Shown: positions 1-9,669 of the stretch, piece after piece | Layout of the letters: each line of letters starts with the position of its first letter | Position numbering within the stretch: the stretch's first letter is position 1 | DNA from: Porticoccaceae bacterium | Lineage (GTDB): Bacteria > Pseudomonadota > Gammaproteobacteria > Pseudomonadales > Porticoccaceae | NCBI GenBank assembly: GCA_018069525.1 | Contig: JAGPUQ010000009.1 | Coordinates: 1-64,000, forward strand | DNA length: 64,000 nt | Direction: 5' to 3' | Program-made: the position numbers and the translations under genes | The notes under the pieces: generated by a model | The model's database searches: none | What the model was told of the DNA's origin: nothing | The model's input: only the letters and a program-made list of their open reading frames with translations

Positions 1-530
1 ATCGCGGCGTCATTAACACCACTCTGACCTTCGCGTATTTTGTGCAAACCGCGCACGTCACCACGAAATTCAAAATGATCGCTGATCATCTTGGACATAC
101 CAATACCTAAAGCTAACTGCCAGCTGTGCTCGTCATCAGAGTCGTTAAGGTAAGGACTCGTCAAACCGGGATCCTGATCATCCAGGTCGTAGTAATTAAT
201 ACCACTCACCAAATAGGTTCGCCATGCTTTACTATCCGGATTAGCTTCGCCCAACCAGTAGTAAAAATCGAGTTTAGCGGTATCCATATCTTCGCCGCCA
301 ACATCAGTGCCAACACCCGCTTCCAATGCCCAGTCGTTGAAAAAGCGATAACCCAAGTTAAGGCCGCCAATGACAGCTTCTTCAGCACCGCCAACAAAGC
401 GCTCGCTGTCGAGGTAGTAACCGGTTAAAGAAGAGCCAACGTATAAACCTTCATTGGCCTGAGCAGTAGTGCCCATAACCAAGCTGGCTGCCAAAATCGC
501 TCCGCCAATCGCAGTGCTTATATTTTTCAT
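1..530 (-). CDS. Outer-membrane beta-barrel protein (OmpA N-domain-like), 3' end cut by window
   Basis: The frame opens with ATG at 530 and stays open to the window edge, giving about 176 residues without a stop. The first 25 or so residues form a classic signal peptide (Lys-Asn start, hydrophobic core ILAASLVMG, then AQA before Asn-Glu-Gly). The mature part begins GLYVGSSLTGYYLDSE and continues with alternating aromatic/polar strands (LNLGYRFFNDWALEAG, FYYWLGE, YLVSGINYYDL, WQLALGIGMS), as in small eight-strand outer-membrane barrels of the OmpA/OmpW type. A C-terminal peptidoglycan-binding OmpA domain, if present, lies outside the window. A porin-like or adhesin-like role cannot be told apart here. 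Location in the outer membrane is well supported; exact function is not. Confidence 0.75.
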   Translation of the reverse strand, partial: MKNISTAIGGAILAASLVMGTTAQANEGLYVGSSLTGYYLDSERFVGGAEEAVIGGLNLGYRFFNDWALEAGVGTDVGGEDMDTAKLDFYYWLGEANPDSKAWRTYLVSGINYYDLDDQDPGLTSPYLNDSDDEHSWQLALGIGMSKMISDHFEFRGDVRGLHKIREGQSGVNDAA

Positions 531-696
531 GTGCTTCACCTTATTGATTCCTTTTAAATTATCAAACCCAGCCACCTGACAACCACCCTCAATAACTTCG
601 TTCGTTATTAACTGGGTGCGCCGATAGCTGCGTAATTCCCACATTCTCAATGTCACACGCGGGAACCGTGCCCATTCTACTCTTGTTTGAGGTAAC

Positions 697-722
697 TTTG
701 CACCATATATTTGCACTATATA
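697..722. repeat. 13-bp tandem repeat, 2 copies
   Basis: Two adjacent 13-bp units (TTTGCACCATATA and TTTGCACTATATA) differ at one position. They lie in the 252-bp gap between fumarase and the outer-membrane protein, about 170 bp upstream of the latter's start, in AT-rich sequence that could belong to its promoter. Confidence 0.75.
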
Positions 723-782
723 TGAGCAAATAGTCTCTCCCCTTTCAATCGCTGATCATACTGGACAATGGCTACTTTTCCC

Positions 783-2300
783 TTAAGTGAGCTCTAACGA
801 ACGTTCTTCAATCACCTCCTTCCAGTGCTGCGGCCCAGTGATATGCACCGACTCGCCGCGACTATCAACGGCAACCGTAACCGGCATATCTTTCACTTCG
901 AACTCATAAATAGCTTCCATACCCAGTTCCGGGAAGGCCACAACTTTCGATCCGATTATGGCTTTTGATACCAGATACGCCGCGCCGCCGACCGCCATTA
1001 AATACACCGCCTTATTATCTCGAATTGCGTCAATGCCCTGCGGACCGCGCTCGGCTTTGCCGACCATGCCAATCAGACCGGTTTGTTCCAACATGGTTCG
1101 GGTAAATTTATCCATCCGGGTGGCGGTAGTGGGACCTGCTGGCCCAACCACTTCATCGCCCACCGGGTCCACCGGCCCGACGTAGTAAATAAAGCGGTTT
1201 TTGAAATCTACCGGCAGTGGTTCGCCCGCCGCCAATAAATCGATAATTTTTTTATGAGCGGCGTCGCGACCGGTCAATAATTTACCGGAAAGCAATACGG
1301 TTTCACCGGGTTTCCAGTCGAGAACATCCGTGGCAGCAATATCGTCGAGATTGACCCGGCGCACGTCCTCGCCGACTTCCCAGGCGACATCGGGCCAGTC
1401 GTCCAGATTCGGTGGGCTTAACTGCGCGGGGCCGGAGCCATCGAGCGTAAAGTGGATGTGCCGAGTCGCTGCACAATTAGGAATCAGCGCCACCGGTTTA
1501 TTGGCCGCGTGCGTCGGGTAATCCTTGATTTTGACATCGAGTACCGTGGTCAGGCCACCCAGGCCTTGCGCACCGATACCGAGATCGTTGACCTTATCCA
1601 TCAATTCCAGGCGCAATTCTTCTCCGCGGTTAGACGCGCCCCGCTGCCGCAAACCCTGGATATCGATGGGATCGAGCAAGGCTTCTTTAGCCAATACCAT
1701 GGCTTTTTCAGCCGTGCCACCGATGCCAATACCCAGCATACCCGGCGGACACCATCCCGCACCCATGGTCGGCAGCTGTTCCAGAACCCAATCCACCACG
1801 GAGTCCGTGGGATCGAGCATGGCAAATCTGGCTTTGGCTTCGGAGCCACCGCCTTTTGCGGCCACCTGAACTTCAACCGTATCACCGGGAACAATGTCGT
1901 AGTGGATTACTGCGGGCGTGTTGTCGCCGGTATTTTTGCGCGCGCCATCGGGGTCATCGAGAATAGAAGCGCGGAGCAAATTATCCGGATCCAGATACGC
2001 GCGGCGCACACCTGCATTGATCATGTCTGACAAGGCCATATCGCCTTCCCAATTAACATTCATCCCCACTTTCAAAAATACCGTCACGATGCCGGTATCC
2101 TGGCAAATGGGGCGGTGGCCAAGGGCACACATTCGCGAATTCACCAAAATTTGGGCCAGCGCATCCCGTGCCGCCGGCGACTCTTCGCGCAGGTAGGCCT
2201 CGTGCACACCCTGAATAAAGTCCACCGGGTGGTAGTAGGAGATGAATTGCAGTGCATCGGCAACGCTTTGAATTAAATCATCCTGGCGAATCAACGTCAT
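783..2300 (-). CDS. fumA: Class I fumarate hydratase (4Fe-4S)
   Basis: Interconverts fumarate and L-malate in the citric acid cycle, in the cytoplasm. The 505-residue length and sequence fit the single-chain class I, iron-sulfur fumarases, with the alpha-like part first and the beta-like part (from about residue 345) last. Three conserved cysteines expected to hold the 4Fe-4S cluster are visible: C66 in ICQDTG, C184 in GWCPPG and C276 in IPNCAATRH. The C-terminal half has the GPTTATRMD and GKAERG motifs. The ATG at 2300 is the first start and agrees with the family's N-terminus. It stands alone, 45 bp from the next gene. The oxygen-sensitive class I enzyme is common in pseudomonads; fumC is not seen here. 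Confidence 0.95.
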   Translation of the reverse strand: MTLIRQDDLIQSVADALQFISYYHPVDFIQGVHEAYLREESPAARDALAQILVNSRMCALGHRPICQDTGIVTVFLKVGMNVNWEGDMALSDMINAGVRRAYLDPDNLLRASILDDPDGARKNTGDNTPAVIHYDIVPGDTVEVQVAAKGGGSEAKARFAMLDPTDSVVDWVLEQLPTMGAGWCPPGMLGIGIGGTAEKAMVLAKEALLDPIDIQGLRQRGASNRGEELRLELMDKVNDLGIGAQGLGGLTTVLDVKIKDYPTHAANKPVALIPNCAATRHIHFTLDGSGPAQLSPPNLDDWPDVAWEVGEDVRRVNLDDIAATDVLDWKPGETVLLSGKLLTGRDAAHKKIIDLLAAGEPLPVDFKNRFIYYVGPVDPVGDEVVGPAGPTTATRMDKFTRTMLEQTGLIGMVGKAERGPQGIDAIRDNKAVYLMAVGGAAYLVSKAIIGSKVVAFPELGMEAIYEFEVKDMPVTVAVDSRGESVHITGPQHWKEVIEERSLELT

Positions 2301-2345
2301 CGCGGGGTCTCCCAGTTAATAGTTGTCATGTGTATCACCAAGCCA

Positions 2346-3149
2346 CTAGGGCTGTTCTAACTGTTGCCGAATGGTTTGTAGTTCCTGATTGATTTGACGT
2401 CGAAAGCTATCGACTGCCCCCATGGCTTTTTGGTTTTCACTGCTGGCACTTGCCATTTGATCGCGCAAAGTCTGCATTTGTTGCTCCAGCCTACTCACAT
2501 CGGAGTGCGCAGCCTTAAGTTCACCGCGCAAATCGTCAAACTCGGCGCTAACGGCAAGACCATCACTCTTCAGAGCCCGAGTATCGCCACTGACTGCATC
2601 AACCTTTGCGTCGAGCTTCTTCAATGTGGTTTTAGTCGCAGCCACCGAGCTACTTACTTTTTTCAGGGTGCCGGACTGCGCCGCCAACGTGGCCTGGTGT
2701 TCTTCCAGGGTTTTGCGATTGCGGTCATTGGCCACGCCCCAAAGTTTTTTGATCTCCGACCACTGCTTGTCCAGTTCTGCAGACTGCTCCTTAAGTCGCA
2801 CCGATATCGCCGCGCCGGACTGATTCAAGGATTCATCGGTAGAGTTTATTTTTGATGACAACTCTTCAAAACGCTCACTTAACTCTGACTGCTGAACGCT
2901 CTGCTGCCAGGTAAACCAGCCCAGTGCAGCCAGGCCAAGCAGTAAGGCGAGCACCAAAAACTTACTCGATCCAGCATTCTTACCCTCAGTCTCACTAGAC
3001 CTATGGCTGTGTGAAGGTTCAGCCTCTTCGCGCCGATTATCCTCCCGGGCTTGATCCGTATCGTAGCCTTGATCCGTATCGTAGGCCTCAACATCACCGT
3101 CTCGCCGCCCAAACACTGGCTCTCTCTTCCCTAACTCATCGTCATTCAT
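2346..3149 (-). CDS. Single-pass membrane protein with long coiled coil, unknown function
   Basis: I do not recognise a family. The 267-residue protein has a charged, low-complexity N-terminus (residues 1-62, rich in Asp, Glu, Arg), one membrane segment at about 64-80 (FLVLALLLGLAALGWF), then a hydrophilic helix-rich region to the end with heptad-like spacing and Gln/Glu/Ser-rich composition, probably a periplasmic or envelope coiled coil. The topology resembles cell-envelope scaffolding proteins, but no enzymatic motif is visible. The N-terminus holds a 6-residue duplication (AYDTDQ/GYDTDQ) from an 18-bp DNA repeat. It ends 45 bp before the fumarase start on the same strand; co-transcription is possible. 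Confidence 0.8.
   Translation of the reverse strand: MNDDELGKREPVFGRRDGDVEAYDTDQGYDTDQAREDNRREEAEPSHSHRSSETEGKNAGSSKFLVLALLLGLAALGWFTWQQSVQQSELSERFEELSSKINSTDESLNQSGAAISVRLKEQSAELDKQWSEIKKLWGVANDRNRKTLEEHQATLAAQSGTLKKVSSSVAATKTTLKKLDAKVDAVSGDTRALKSDGLAVSAEFDDLRGELKAAHSDVSRLEQQMQTLRDQMASASSENQKAMGAVDSFRRQINQELQTIRQQLEQP
3051..3086. repeat. 18-bp tandem repeat inside coiled-coil protein gene
   Basis: Two 18-bp copies (TTGATCCGTATCGTAGCC and TTGATCCGTATCGTAGGC) differ at one base and sit in frame, duplicating six residues in the acidic N-terminal tail. The near identity suggests a recent event. Confidence 0.9.
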
Positions 3150-3260
3150 CGCTTATTTCTCATTAGTCATCCTCAAGTCCGTATGCGCGGTCAAACTCTA
3201 TCTTAACTACAGACAACGCAATTATAACGCCGTGCACCCTCTGCTCGAAATTAAAGACGA

Positions 3261-3292
3261 AAAAAAAACCGGCCTCAACGACCGGTTTTTTC
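3261..3292 (-). terminator. Rho-independent terminator of the PuuD-like gene
   Basis: On the minus strand an AACCGG/CCGGTT stem with a 9-nt loop is followed by a run of eight T. It lies 15 bp after the stop codon of the PuuD-like gene. A-run and T-run on both sides make it potentially bidirectional. Confidence 0.85.
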
Positions 3293-3306
3293 ATGCCTGC
3301 TGATAC

Positions 3307-3960
3307 TTACAGCAGATGTAATACCCCACCCAATACCGCGGTGAGAATGATGCTGTGCATAATAACTCCTTTAACCGATGCCATTGGTCCTTGCTTGCCG
3401 ACGATCGCGTTGACTTCAAGGGCCGCCACGATCACTAAGGCGATGATCAAACCAGTACCACCACCATTGGCCGAAAGAATGTGCTCGCTGCTGTAACCCA
3501 AGTGCGGGGAAGCCAGCATGCAATACAACATCGGCGCAGAGAACAAGGTATTAGTGCGCGAAGCCAACAGAGCTTTGGCACCCGCAGCCGGGCCATCACC
3601 GCCCTGAACTATGCCGAGGGCGATTTTCTGGTTAGGCCAGATAATGACCCACACATTCAAGAACATTAAAGTACCCAGTAAGGCACCGACCACAATAAAA
3701 TCATTCAGTACGCTCTGTTTACCTATTGCGGCCAGCAGTACAAGACCGGTGAGGAAAGTAAACATCGCTCCCCAACGGAACCACCACAGCGCACTAGGTG
3801 CCAATTTTGCTTTGGCATCAGACAGCGCCTCAGGCGTTGCTTGCTTAAAGTAGCCGCCCTGCACAAAGTTGAAATAGTATAAAAACCCGATCCAGGTTAT
3901 GCCAAACAGCACGTGCGCCCAGCGGAATAAAAAATTGATAAAGTCCATCGCGTCCATCAT
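3307..3960 (-). CDS. Urate hydroxylase PuuD-like integral membrane protein, lacking cytochrome domain
   Basis: About 217 residues with six or so hydrophobic helices. The N-terminal signature HVLFGITWIGFLYYFNFVQ matches the urate oxidase N-terminal/PuuD membrane domain. Bona fide PuuD proteins of pseudomonads are about twice as long, with a C-terminal cytochrome c domain that is absent here; the gene ends cleanly with a terminator, so this looks like a natural short form. No purine-catabolism genes are nearby, so urate as substrate is doubtful. The frame extends to a GTG at 3966, but the ATG at 3960 has an AAGG box 5 bp upstream and is preferred. The 5' flank contains a 13-bp triple repeat. 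Confidence 0.8.
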   Translation of the reverse strand: MMDAMDFINFLFRWAHVLFGITWIGFLYYFNFVQGGYFKQATPEALSDAKAKLAPSALWWFRWGAMFTFLTGLVLLAAIGKQSVLNDFIVVGALLGTLMFLNVWVIIWPNQKIALGIVQGGDGPAAGAKALLASRTNTLFSAPMLYCMLASPHLGYSSEHILSANGGGTGLIIALVIVAALEVNAIVGKQGPMASVKGVIMHSIILTAVLGGVLHLL

Positions 3961-3966
3961 AGCCAC

Positions 3967-4230
3967 CTTATTATGTTGTCGATTTATTGATTAATGTTAT
4001 TTGTTCTAACTATCGGTACTAACTATCAGTGCTAGCTATCGGTAGTTTCTGCCGCTCGCGCGACAGTCTCTGTCGTCACCTGCTTAACCCTGTCTATTCT
4101 AATCGCAAATGCTAACAATAAAAACCATCCCGTCAATAAGCGCTTACCCAGGAAATACTGTCTAACGGACGGTACTCAGCAAAACCTAATACATAGTACT
4201 TCCTGGTTGCGATAAAAATTAAAGTCCATA
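3967..4230. other. Intergenic region between PuuD-like gene and groEL terminator
   Basis: No gene is seen. The stretch carries the leader of the PuuD-like gene, including the 13-bp triple repeat at 4007-4045, and otherwise unremarkable AT-rich sequence up to the groEL terminator. Confidence 0.6.
4007..4045. repeat. 13-bp tandem repeat, 3 copies, upstream of PuuD-like gene
   Basis: Units TAACTATCGGTAC, TAACTATCAGTGC and TAGCTATCGGTAG are directly adjacent and differ by 2-4 bases. They lie about 47 bp upstream of the start at 3960. Confidence 0.9.
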
Positions 4231-4262
4231 AAAAAACCCCGCACAATATGCGGGGTTTTTTT
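4231..4262 (-). terminator. Rho-independent terminator of groESL
   Basis: Near-symmetric hairpin: AAAAAACCCCGC, a 7-nt loop, then GCGGGGTTTTTT. It lies about 24 bp after the groEL stop. The flanking A- and T-runs would allow function on either strand. Confidence 0.95.
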
Positions 4263-4285
4263 ATAACTAGCCAGGGAAAAACAGC

Positions 4286-5971
<1,686 letters not shown>

Positions 5972-6013
5972 TTATAGACTTAAATAGTTAATCGAGGTAT
6001 TCGTCGGGGTTGC

Positions 6014-6307
6014 TTACGCTACCACGCCGAAGATATCGCGTTCGTGCATGATGATCAGCTCGGCGCCATCATCGTCTTCAACGGTGTTATTGCCGGCATA
6101 AGCACCGAATATAACTTTGTCGCCGACCTTGACTTCGAGCGGGCGAACATCGCCATTTTCTAAACAATAACCAATACCGACGGCAACAATTTCGCCCTGA
6201 TTGGGTTTTTCCTGTGCCGAACCGGGTAATAAAATACCGCCAGCAGTTTTTTCCTCTTCTTTGTTACGACGAACCACTATACGGTCTTGTAAGGGACGAA
6301 TTTTCAT
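6014..6307 (-). CDS. groS: Co-chaperonin GroES (10 kDa)
   Basis: Heptameric lid of the GroEL cage. The 97-residue protein starts [14 protein letters not shown], contains the mobile loop ([15 protein letters not shown]) that docks on GroEL, and ends with the typical HERDIFGVV segment. A longer frame from a GTG at 6322 exists, but the ATG at 6307 matches the family start exactly and has GGAG 9 bp upstream. First gene of the groESL operon; a candidate heat-shock promoter lies about 80-110 bp upstream. Confidence 0.98.
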   Translation of the reverse strand: MKIRPLQDRIVVRRNKEEEKTAGGILLPGSAQEKPNQGEIVAVGIGYCLENGDVRPLEVKVGDKVIFGAYAGNNTVEDDDGAELIIMHERDIFGVVA

Positions 6308-6387
6308 TACGACTTTCTCCACCTGTCTTTATTTATTAACTTGGGTTATTTGCTTCAACACTCCGGACGAGCCGGAATCTGTGCCAT

Positions 6388-6415
6388 ATCTGGTGACAGC
6401 GCCTGGGAATACAAG
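6388..6415 (-). promoter_or_regulatory. Candidate sigma-32 (heat-shock) promoter of groESL
   Basis: Minus-strand sequence CTTGTAT (6415-6409) resembles the sigma-32 -35 element CTTGAAA, and CACCAGAT (6395-6388) partly resembles the -10 element CCCCATNT, with a 13-bp spacer in the accepted range. Both elements carry mismatches. No CIRCE inverted repeat was seen. Confidence 0.4.
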
Positions 6416-6523
6416 GGCCGAGCGTAAAAAAGTTATGCCTGATCGAGGAAAACCAGGGCTGCGACGAGCAATCCGCTGCTGGACATCGATAACCTCATTA
6501 TTGATAAGAAGTGGACAGATCGC

Positions 6524-7072
6524 TCAATCATCGCGCTTACTGGAACTATCCTCCTCAATTTCGCCCTCGTATTCACCCTCATAGGTGTTGCCATCTTTGG
6601 TATCGACTCGGCCTTCTGTCCCGGGCCGAGCACCAGGAGGTGAGGGCCGACGCGAAGCTTGCCAGGTACTGTTGACCGTAAACGTGCGGCCGCTCATATT
6701 CATCCCGCCGACACCCCCTACCCGCGCCAGTAAACGATTGGCCAGGGCGGCGCGCAAAGGACTGATCAAACCCAAAAACCCGATCGTATCGGTGACAAAC
6801 CCGGGGGTCAGTAACAGGGCCCCAGAAACCGCCAGAGCCATACCTTCAACCATCTCACGGGCGGGTAGTTCACCCGCCTCCATGCGCTGCTGTCCGCGCA
6901 TCAGGGTGGCAAAACCCTGCTGACGCAATAATCCGTAACCCACTGCGGCAGTCAGCAATACCAGCCCAATGGTTGGCCAGGGGCCAATAATACCGCCCAC
7001 CTCAATCAGCACCCACATTTCGAGTACCGGCATAGCAATAAACAGCAGTAATAATAGGCGCAAAAAAGACAT
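6524..7072 (-). CDS. fxsA: FxsA family membrane protein
   Basis: A 182-residue inner-membrane protein. The N-terminal half matches FxsA: start MSFLRLLLLLFIAMPVLEMWVLI is represented by hydrophobic segments at about 5-25 and 30-50, then a soluble stretch and further segments containing LLLTPGFVTDTIGFLGL. FxsA in E. coli lies beside groESL and, when overproduced, relieves phage T7 exclusion by F plasmids; its normal role is unknown. The C-terminal 60 residues are hydrophilic and acidic (EGEYEGEIEEDSSS). The position next to groES is the conserved family context. ATG at 7072 is the first start. Confidence 0.92.
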   Translation of the reverse strand: MSFLRLLLLLFIAMPVLEMWVLIEVGGIIGPWPTIGLVLLTAAVGYGLLRQQGFATLMRGQQRMEAGELPAREMVEGMALAVSGALLLTPGFVTDTIGFLGLISPLRAALANRLLARVGGVGGMNMSGRTFTVNSTWQASRRPSPPGARPGTEGRVDTKDGNTYEGEYEGEIEEDSSSKRDD

Positions 7073-7250
7073 CCAGTTTAGAGTTTAAATCAGGTGTTAA
7101 CTAGAACATGGGGCTTATGCCGCCACTTTCAAGCGCTAGACTAGCCACAGGTTTAGCCACCAACGGTAAAATAGTTTAGGGTTGCCCGCTTGAGCGCATT
7201 AGCCCGAGGATTCCTCGCTATCGACATACAGCCTATTGTGGTTATCCACT

Positions 7251-8948
7251 GTGAATAACACCACTCCTCCGACCCGCCCAACAGCTGGGATTGACTGGCC
7301 GGCCTCGCTCAGCATTTATCTCGATGTCCGCATGCCCAAGATCTTATTGCTGGGCTCGATAAGCGGCTTCCCCTGGGTATTGATCGGCTCGATGATCACT
7401 TTGTGGTTAAAAGATACCGGCTTTAGTCGCAGCAATATCGGCTTGTTCGGGGTGATTTTTACGGTCTACGCCCTGAATATGCTGTGGGCACCGGTGGTGG
7501 ATAATCTACGCATCCCCCTGCTATCCAGGTGGGTGGGCTTGCGGAAAAGCTGGATATTGCTCATGCAGGTCATCATTATGGTTGGCATCTGCGCGTTGAG
7601 CACGCTAACACCGACAGAACATATTAAGTGGATCGCTGCCTGGGGCTTTATTATCGCTCTGGCCAGCGCCACTCAGGATATATCCATCGATGCCACGCGC
7701 ATTGAGCTAATCGGTGAACTGGAAGTCAGTAAGGTCGGCGCCGGATCGGCCATGGCCACTTCCGGCTGGTGGATCGGCTACGGCTTTGGCGGTGGTGCAG
7801 CACTGTATTGCGCCAACCTGCTCCAGCAACAGGGGCTCGACAACTACTGGCAAACAACCTATCTGCTATCCCTGATTTACATTGTAATCAGCATCCTGCT
7901 GCTGTTGGTATTTGTCCGCGAACCCAGCCACCAAGACCGGGCACAACATCAAAGCAGTGATACGAAAGCCATGGCTGAGCTTTTGTTTCAACAACCGACT
8001 GGAAACGAACCGGGAAAACACACTCGCCGCCTGATTGCGGGGATCGTCTTAAGTGGATTATTTTTCAGCTTCGCGGGATTTGAAGCACTGCAAGCCCCAC
8101 TGACGCAATACCTGGGAACCGATAACGGCCTCATCCAGTTCCTGGCATTATGGGTCGCGTTTATGCTCGTCGCGGCACTGTTTGTTGCGGCAATAACGCA
8201 GTTCAGACCCAAGACGTCCCCGGCTTCTCTGCCCTCTCAGGTACTGCCCTCCCACACGCAACCCTTCCGCATAGAAGCCGGCTCCGCCAGACACAAGTTC
8301 GCCCACGTCCTCGCCATTTACTACATGCCAGTCGCACGTTTTCTGCAGCAGCATGGTTCTCGAGTTGGCCTGCTGCTGCTCGCTGTTATTTTCTTTTTCA
8401 AAATTGGAGAAGCTTTTTTGGGGCGTATGTCGCTGGTGTTTTATCAGGAAATCGGCTTCGACAAACAAGACATCGCGATTTATTCCAAGGCCCTCGGTAC
8501 GCTGACAGTCTGCGTATTCGCAGTTATTGGCAGCGTCATCAACGCCCATTACGGTTTGTTCCGTGGCCTGGTACTGAGCGCCATTGCCATGGCCGCCACC
8601 AACTTACTGTTTGCCGCACTGGCCTGGTGGCCGGAAAAGTGGCTGTTTACGATTGCCGTCGTTGGCGACCAGTTCACCGCCGCCATCTCTACTGTGGCCT
8701 TCGTGGCGTTTATTTCCCAGTTGTGCGACCGCTCTTACACCGCCAGCCAATATGCAGCTTTTGCCTCTATCGGCAACTTCGCTCGCACCAGCCTGGCAGC
8801 GTCCAGCGGCATGTTAGTGGATGGTCTCAATGGTAACTGGCCGGTGTTCTTCGTGCTGACTGCGGTGATGGTCATCCCTTCGCTGACCTTATTATTTTGG
8901 CTGCGCAAAGATATAGCACCTATTTTAGCAGGTAAGTCTCGCAAGTAA
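7251..8948 (+). CDS. ampG: AmpG-type muropeptide permease (MFS)
   Basis: Proton-driven inner-membrane importer of 1,6-anhydro-muropeptides for cell-wall recycling, judged from family resemblance. The protein has about 12-14 membrane segments. Its first block (SGFPWVLIGSMITLWLKD, then IGLFGVIFTVYALNMLWAPVVD) and ATQDISIDATR are the AmpG/PAT-family signatures. A hydrophilic loop at about residues 225-250 and another at about 320-355 separate the halves. The start is uncertain: the frame opens with TTG at 7236, GTG at 7251 is chosen, and ATG at 7332 is a third option; none has a clear ribosome site. ampE and ampD lie 1-3 kb downstream on the other strand, which supports a recycling role. Confidence 0.85.
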   Translation: MNNTTPPTRPTAGIDWPASLSIYLDVRMPKILLLGSISGFPWVLIGSMITLWLKDTGFSRSNIGLFGVIFTVYALNMLWAPVVDNLRIPLLSRWVGLRKSWILLMQVIIMVGICALSTLTPTEHIKWIAAWGFIIALASATQDISIDATRIELIGELEVSKVGAGSAMATSGWWIGYGFGGGAALYCANLLQQQGLDNYWQTTYLLSLIYIVISILLLLVFVREPSHQDRAQHQSSDTKAMAELLFQQPTGNEPGKHTRRLIAGIVLSGLFFSFAGFEALQAPLTQYLGTDNGLIQFLALWVAFMLVAALFVAAITQFRPKTSPASLPSQVLPSHTQPFRIEAGSARHKFAHVLAIYYMPVARFLQQHGSRVGLLLLAVIFFFKIGEAFLGRMSLVFYQEIGFDKQDIAIYSKALGTLTVCVFAVIGSVINAHYGLFRGLVLSAIAMAATNLLFAALAWWPEKWLFTIAVVGDQFTAAISTVAFVAFISQLCDRSYTASQYAAFASIGNFARTSLAASSGMLVDGLNGNWPVFFVLTAVMVIPSLTLLFWLRKDIAPILAGKSRK

Positions 8949-9001
8949 GGTAGGCGGCATTAGCTAACGCGCAGACAAACCGTTCAAGCAAGAGGCGATA
9001 C

Positions 9002-9580
9002 ATGACTCGCATTTACACCCGCAGCGGCGACCAGGGCGACACCGGTCTGGCCAATGGCAGTAAAGTCCGCAAGGACAGCCTGAGAATTGAAGCCATCGGC
9101 ACGGTCGATGAGTGCAATACTCAGGTCGGCTTACTACTGTCACATCTATCCGATAGCGATGAATTGCGGCCCATATTGGAGCAGGTACAGCACCACTTGT
9201 TCGACGTGGGCGCGGCACTGGCTGCCGCGCCATCCACTCTCAGTCACGCCGATGTCGAACTGCTGGAAGAACAAATTGACAAGGTGGACGCCAAACTCAG
9301 CCCACTCAAACAGTTTATTTTGCCGGGGGGAAATACTGCGGCAGCCGCGGCTCATGTCGCCCGTGCGGTGTGTCGGCGCGCCGAACGTTGTGTGCTTGCC
9401 TTAGCCGCGGCAGACAAGGAGGGTGAGTTGCCGTCGGAAGCACTGCCTCTGGAAGTATTACCGCCAGAAGTATTGTGCTATTTGAATCGTTTGTCCGATT
9501 TATTATTTACCGTTGCTCGCACTCTAGCGGCGCGCGACGGGGGTGATGTCGCCTGGGTTCCTAGCGAGAAGGATACCTAA
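9002..9580 (+). CDS. pduO: PduO-type ATP:cob(I)alamin adenosyltransferase
   Basis: Transfers the 5'-deoxyadenosyl group of ATP to cob(I)alamin, making coenzyme B12. The N-terminus MTRIYTRSGDQGDTGLANG is the ATP-binding signature of the PduO family; the conserved GTVDECNTQVG, FILPGG, and RAVCRRAER (with the catalytic Arg region) and LNRLSDLLF motifs follow. The 192 residues match the family. ATG at 9002 has AGAGG upstream. A three-unit in-frame repeat (LPSEA LPLEV LPPEV, about residues 143-157) enlarges the loop before the last helix. It is 53 bp after ampG and may be co-transcribed. No B12 synthesis genes are nearby. Confidence 0.95.
   Translation: MTRIYTRSGDQGDTGLANGSKVRKDSLRIEAIGTVDECNTQVGLLLSHLSDSDELRPILEQVQHHLFDVGAALAAAPSTLSHADVELLEEQIDKVDAKLSPLKQFILPGGNTAAAAAHVARAVCRRAERCVLALAAADKEGELPSEALPLEVLPPEVLCYLNRLSDLLFTVARTLAARDGGDVAWVPSEKDT
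9428..9472. repeat. 15-bp tandem repeat, 3 copies, in pduO
   Basis: Units TTGCCGTCGGAAGCA, CTGCCTCTGGAAGTA and TTACCGCCAGAAGTA encode the pentapeptides LPSEA, LPLEV and LPPEV in frame, in a surface loop region of the adenosyltransferase. Confidence 0.85.
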
Positions 9581-9669
9581 GCGCCAAAACACCTAAAGCT
9601 AAAAAAAACCAGACAGACCTACGAGCTAAACTTTATTGATTGGTATTAAGCGAATTAACCTTACTCCGC

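Noticed and set aside
7140-7163. 12-bp repeat in the fxsA-ampG gap
   Set aside because: Similarity is limited to TAGCCAC; too weak to count.
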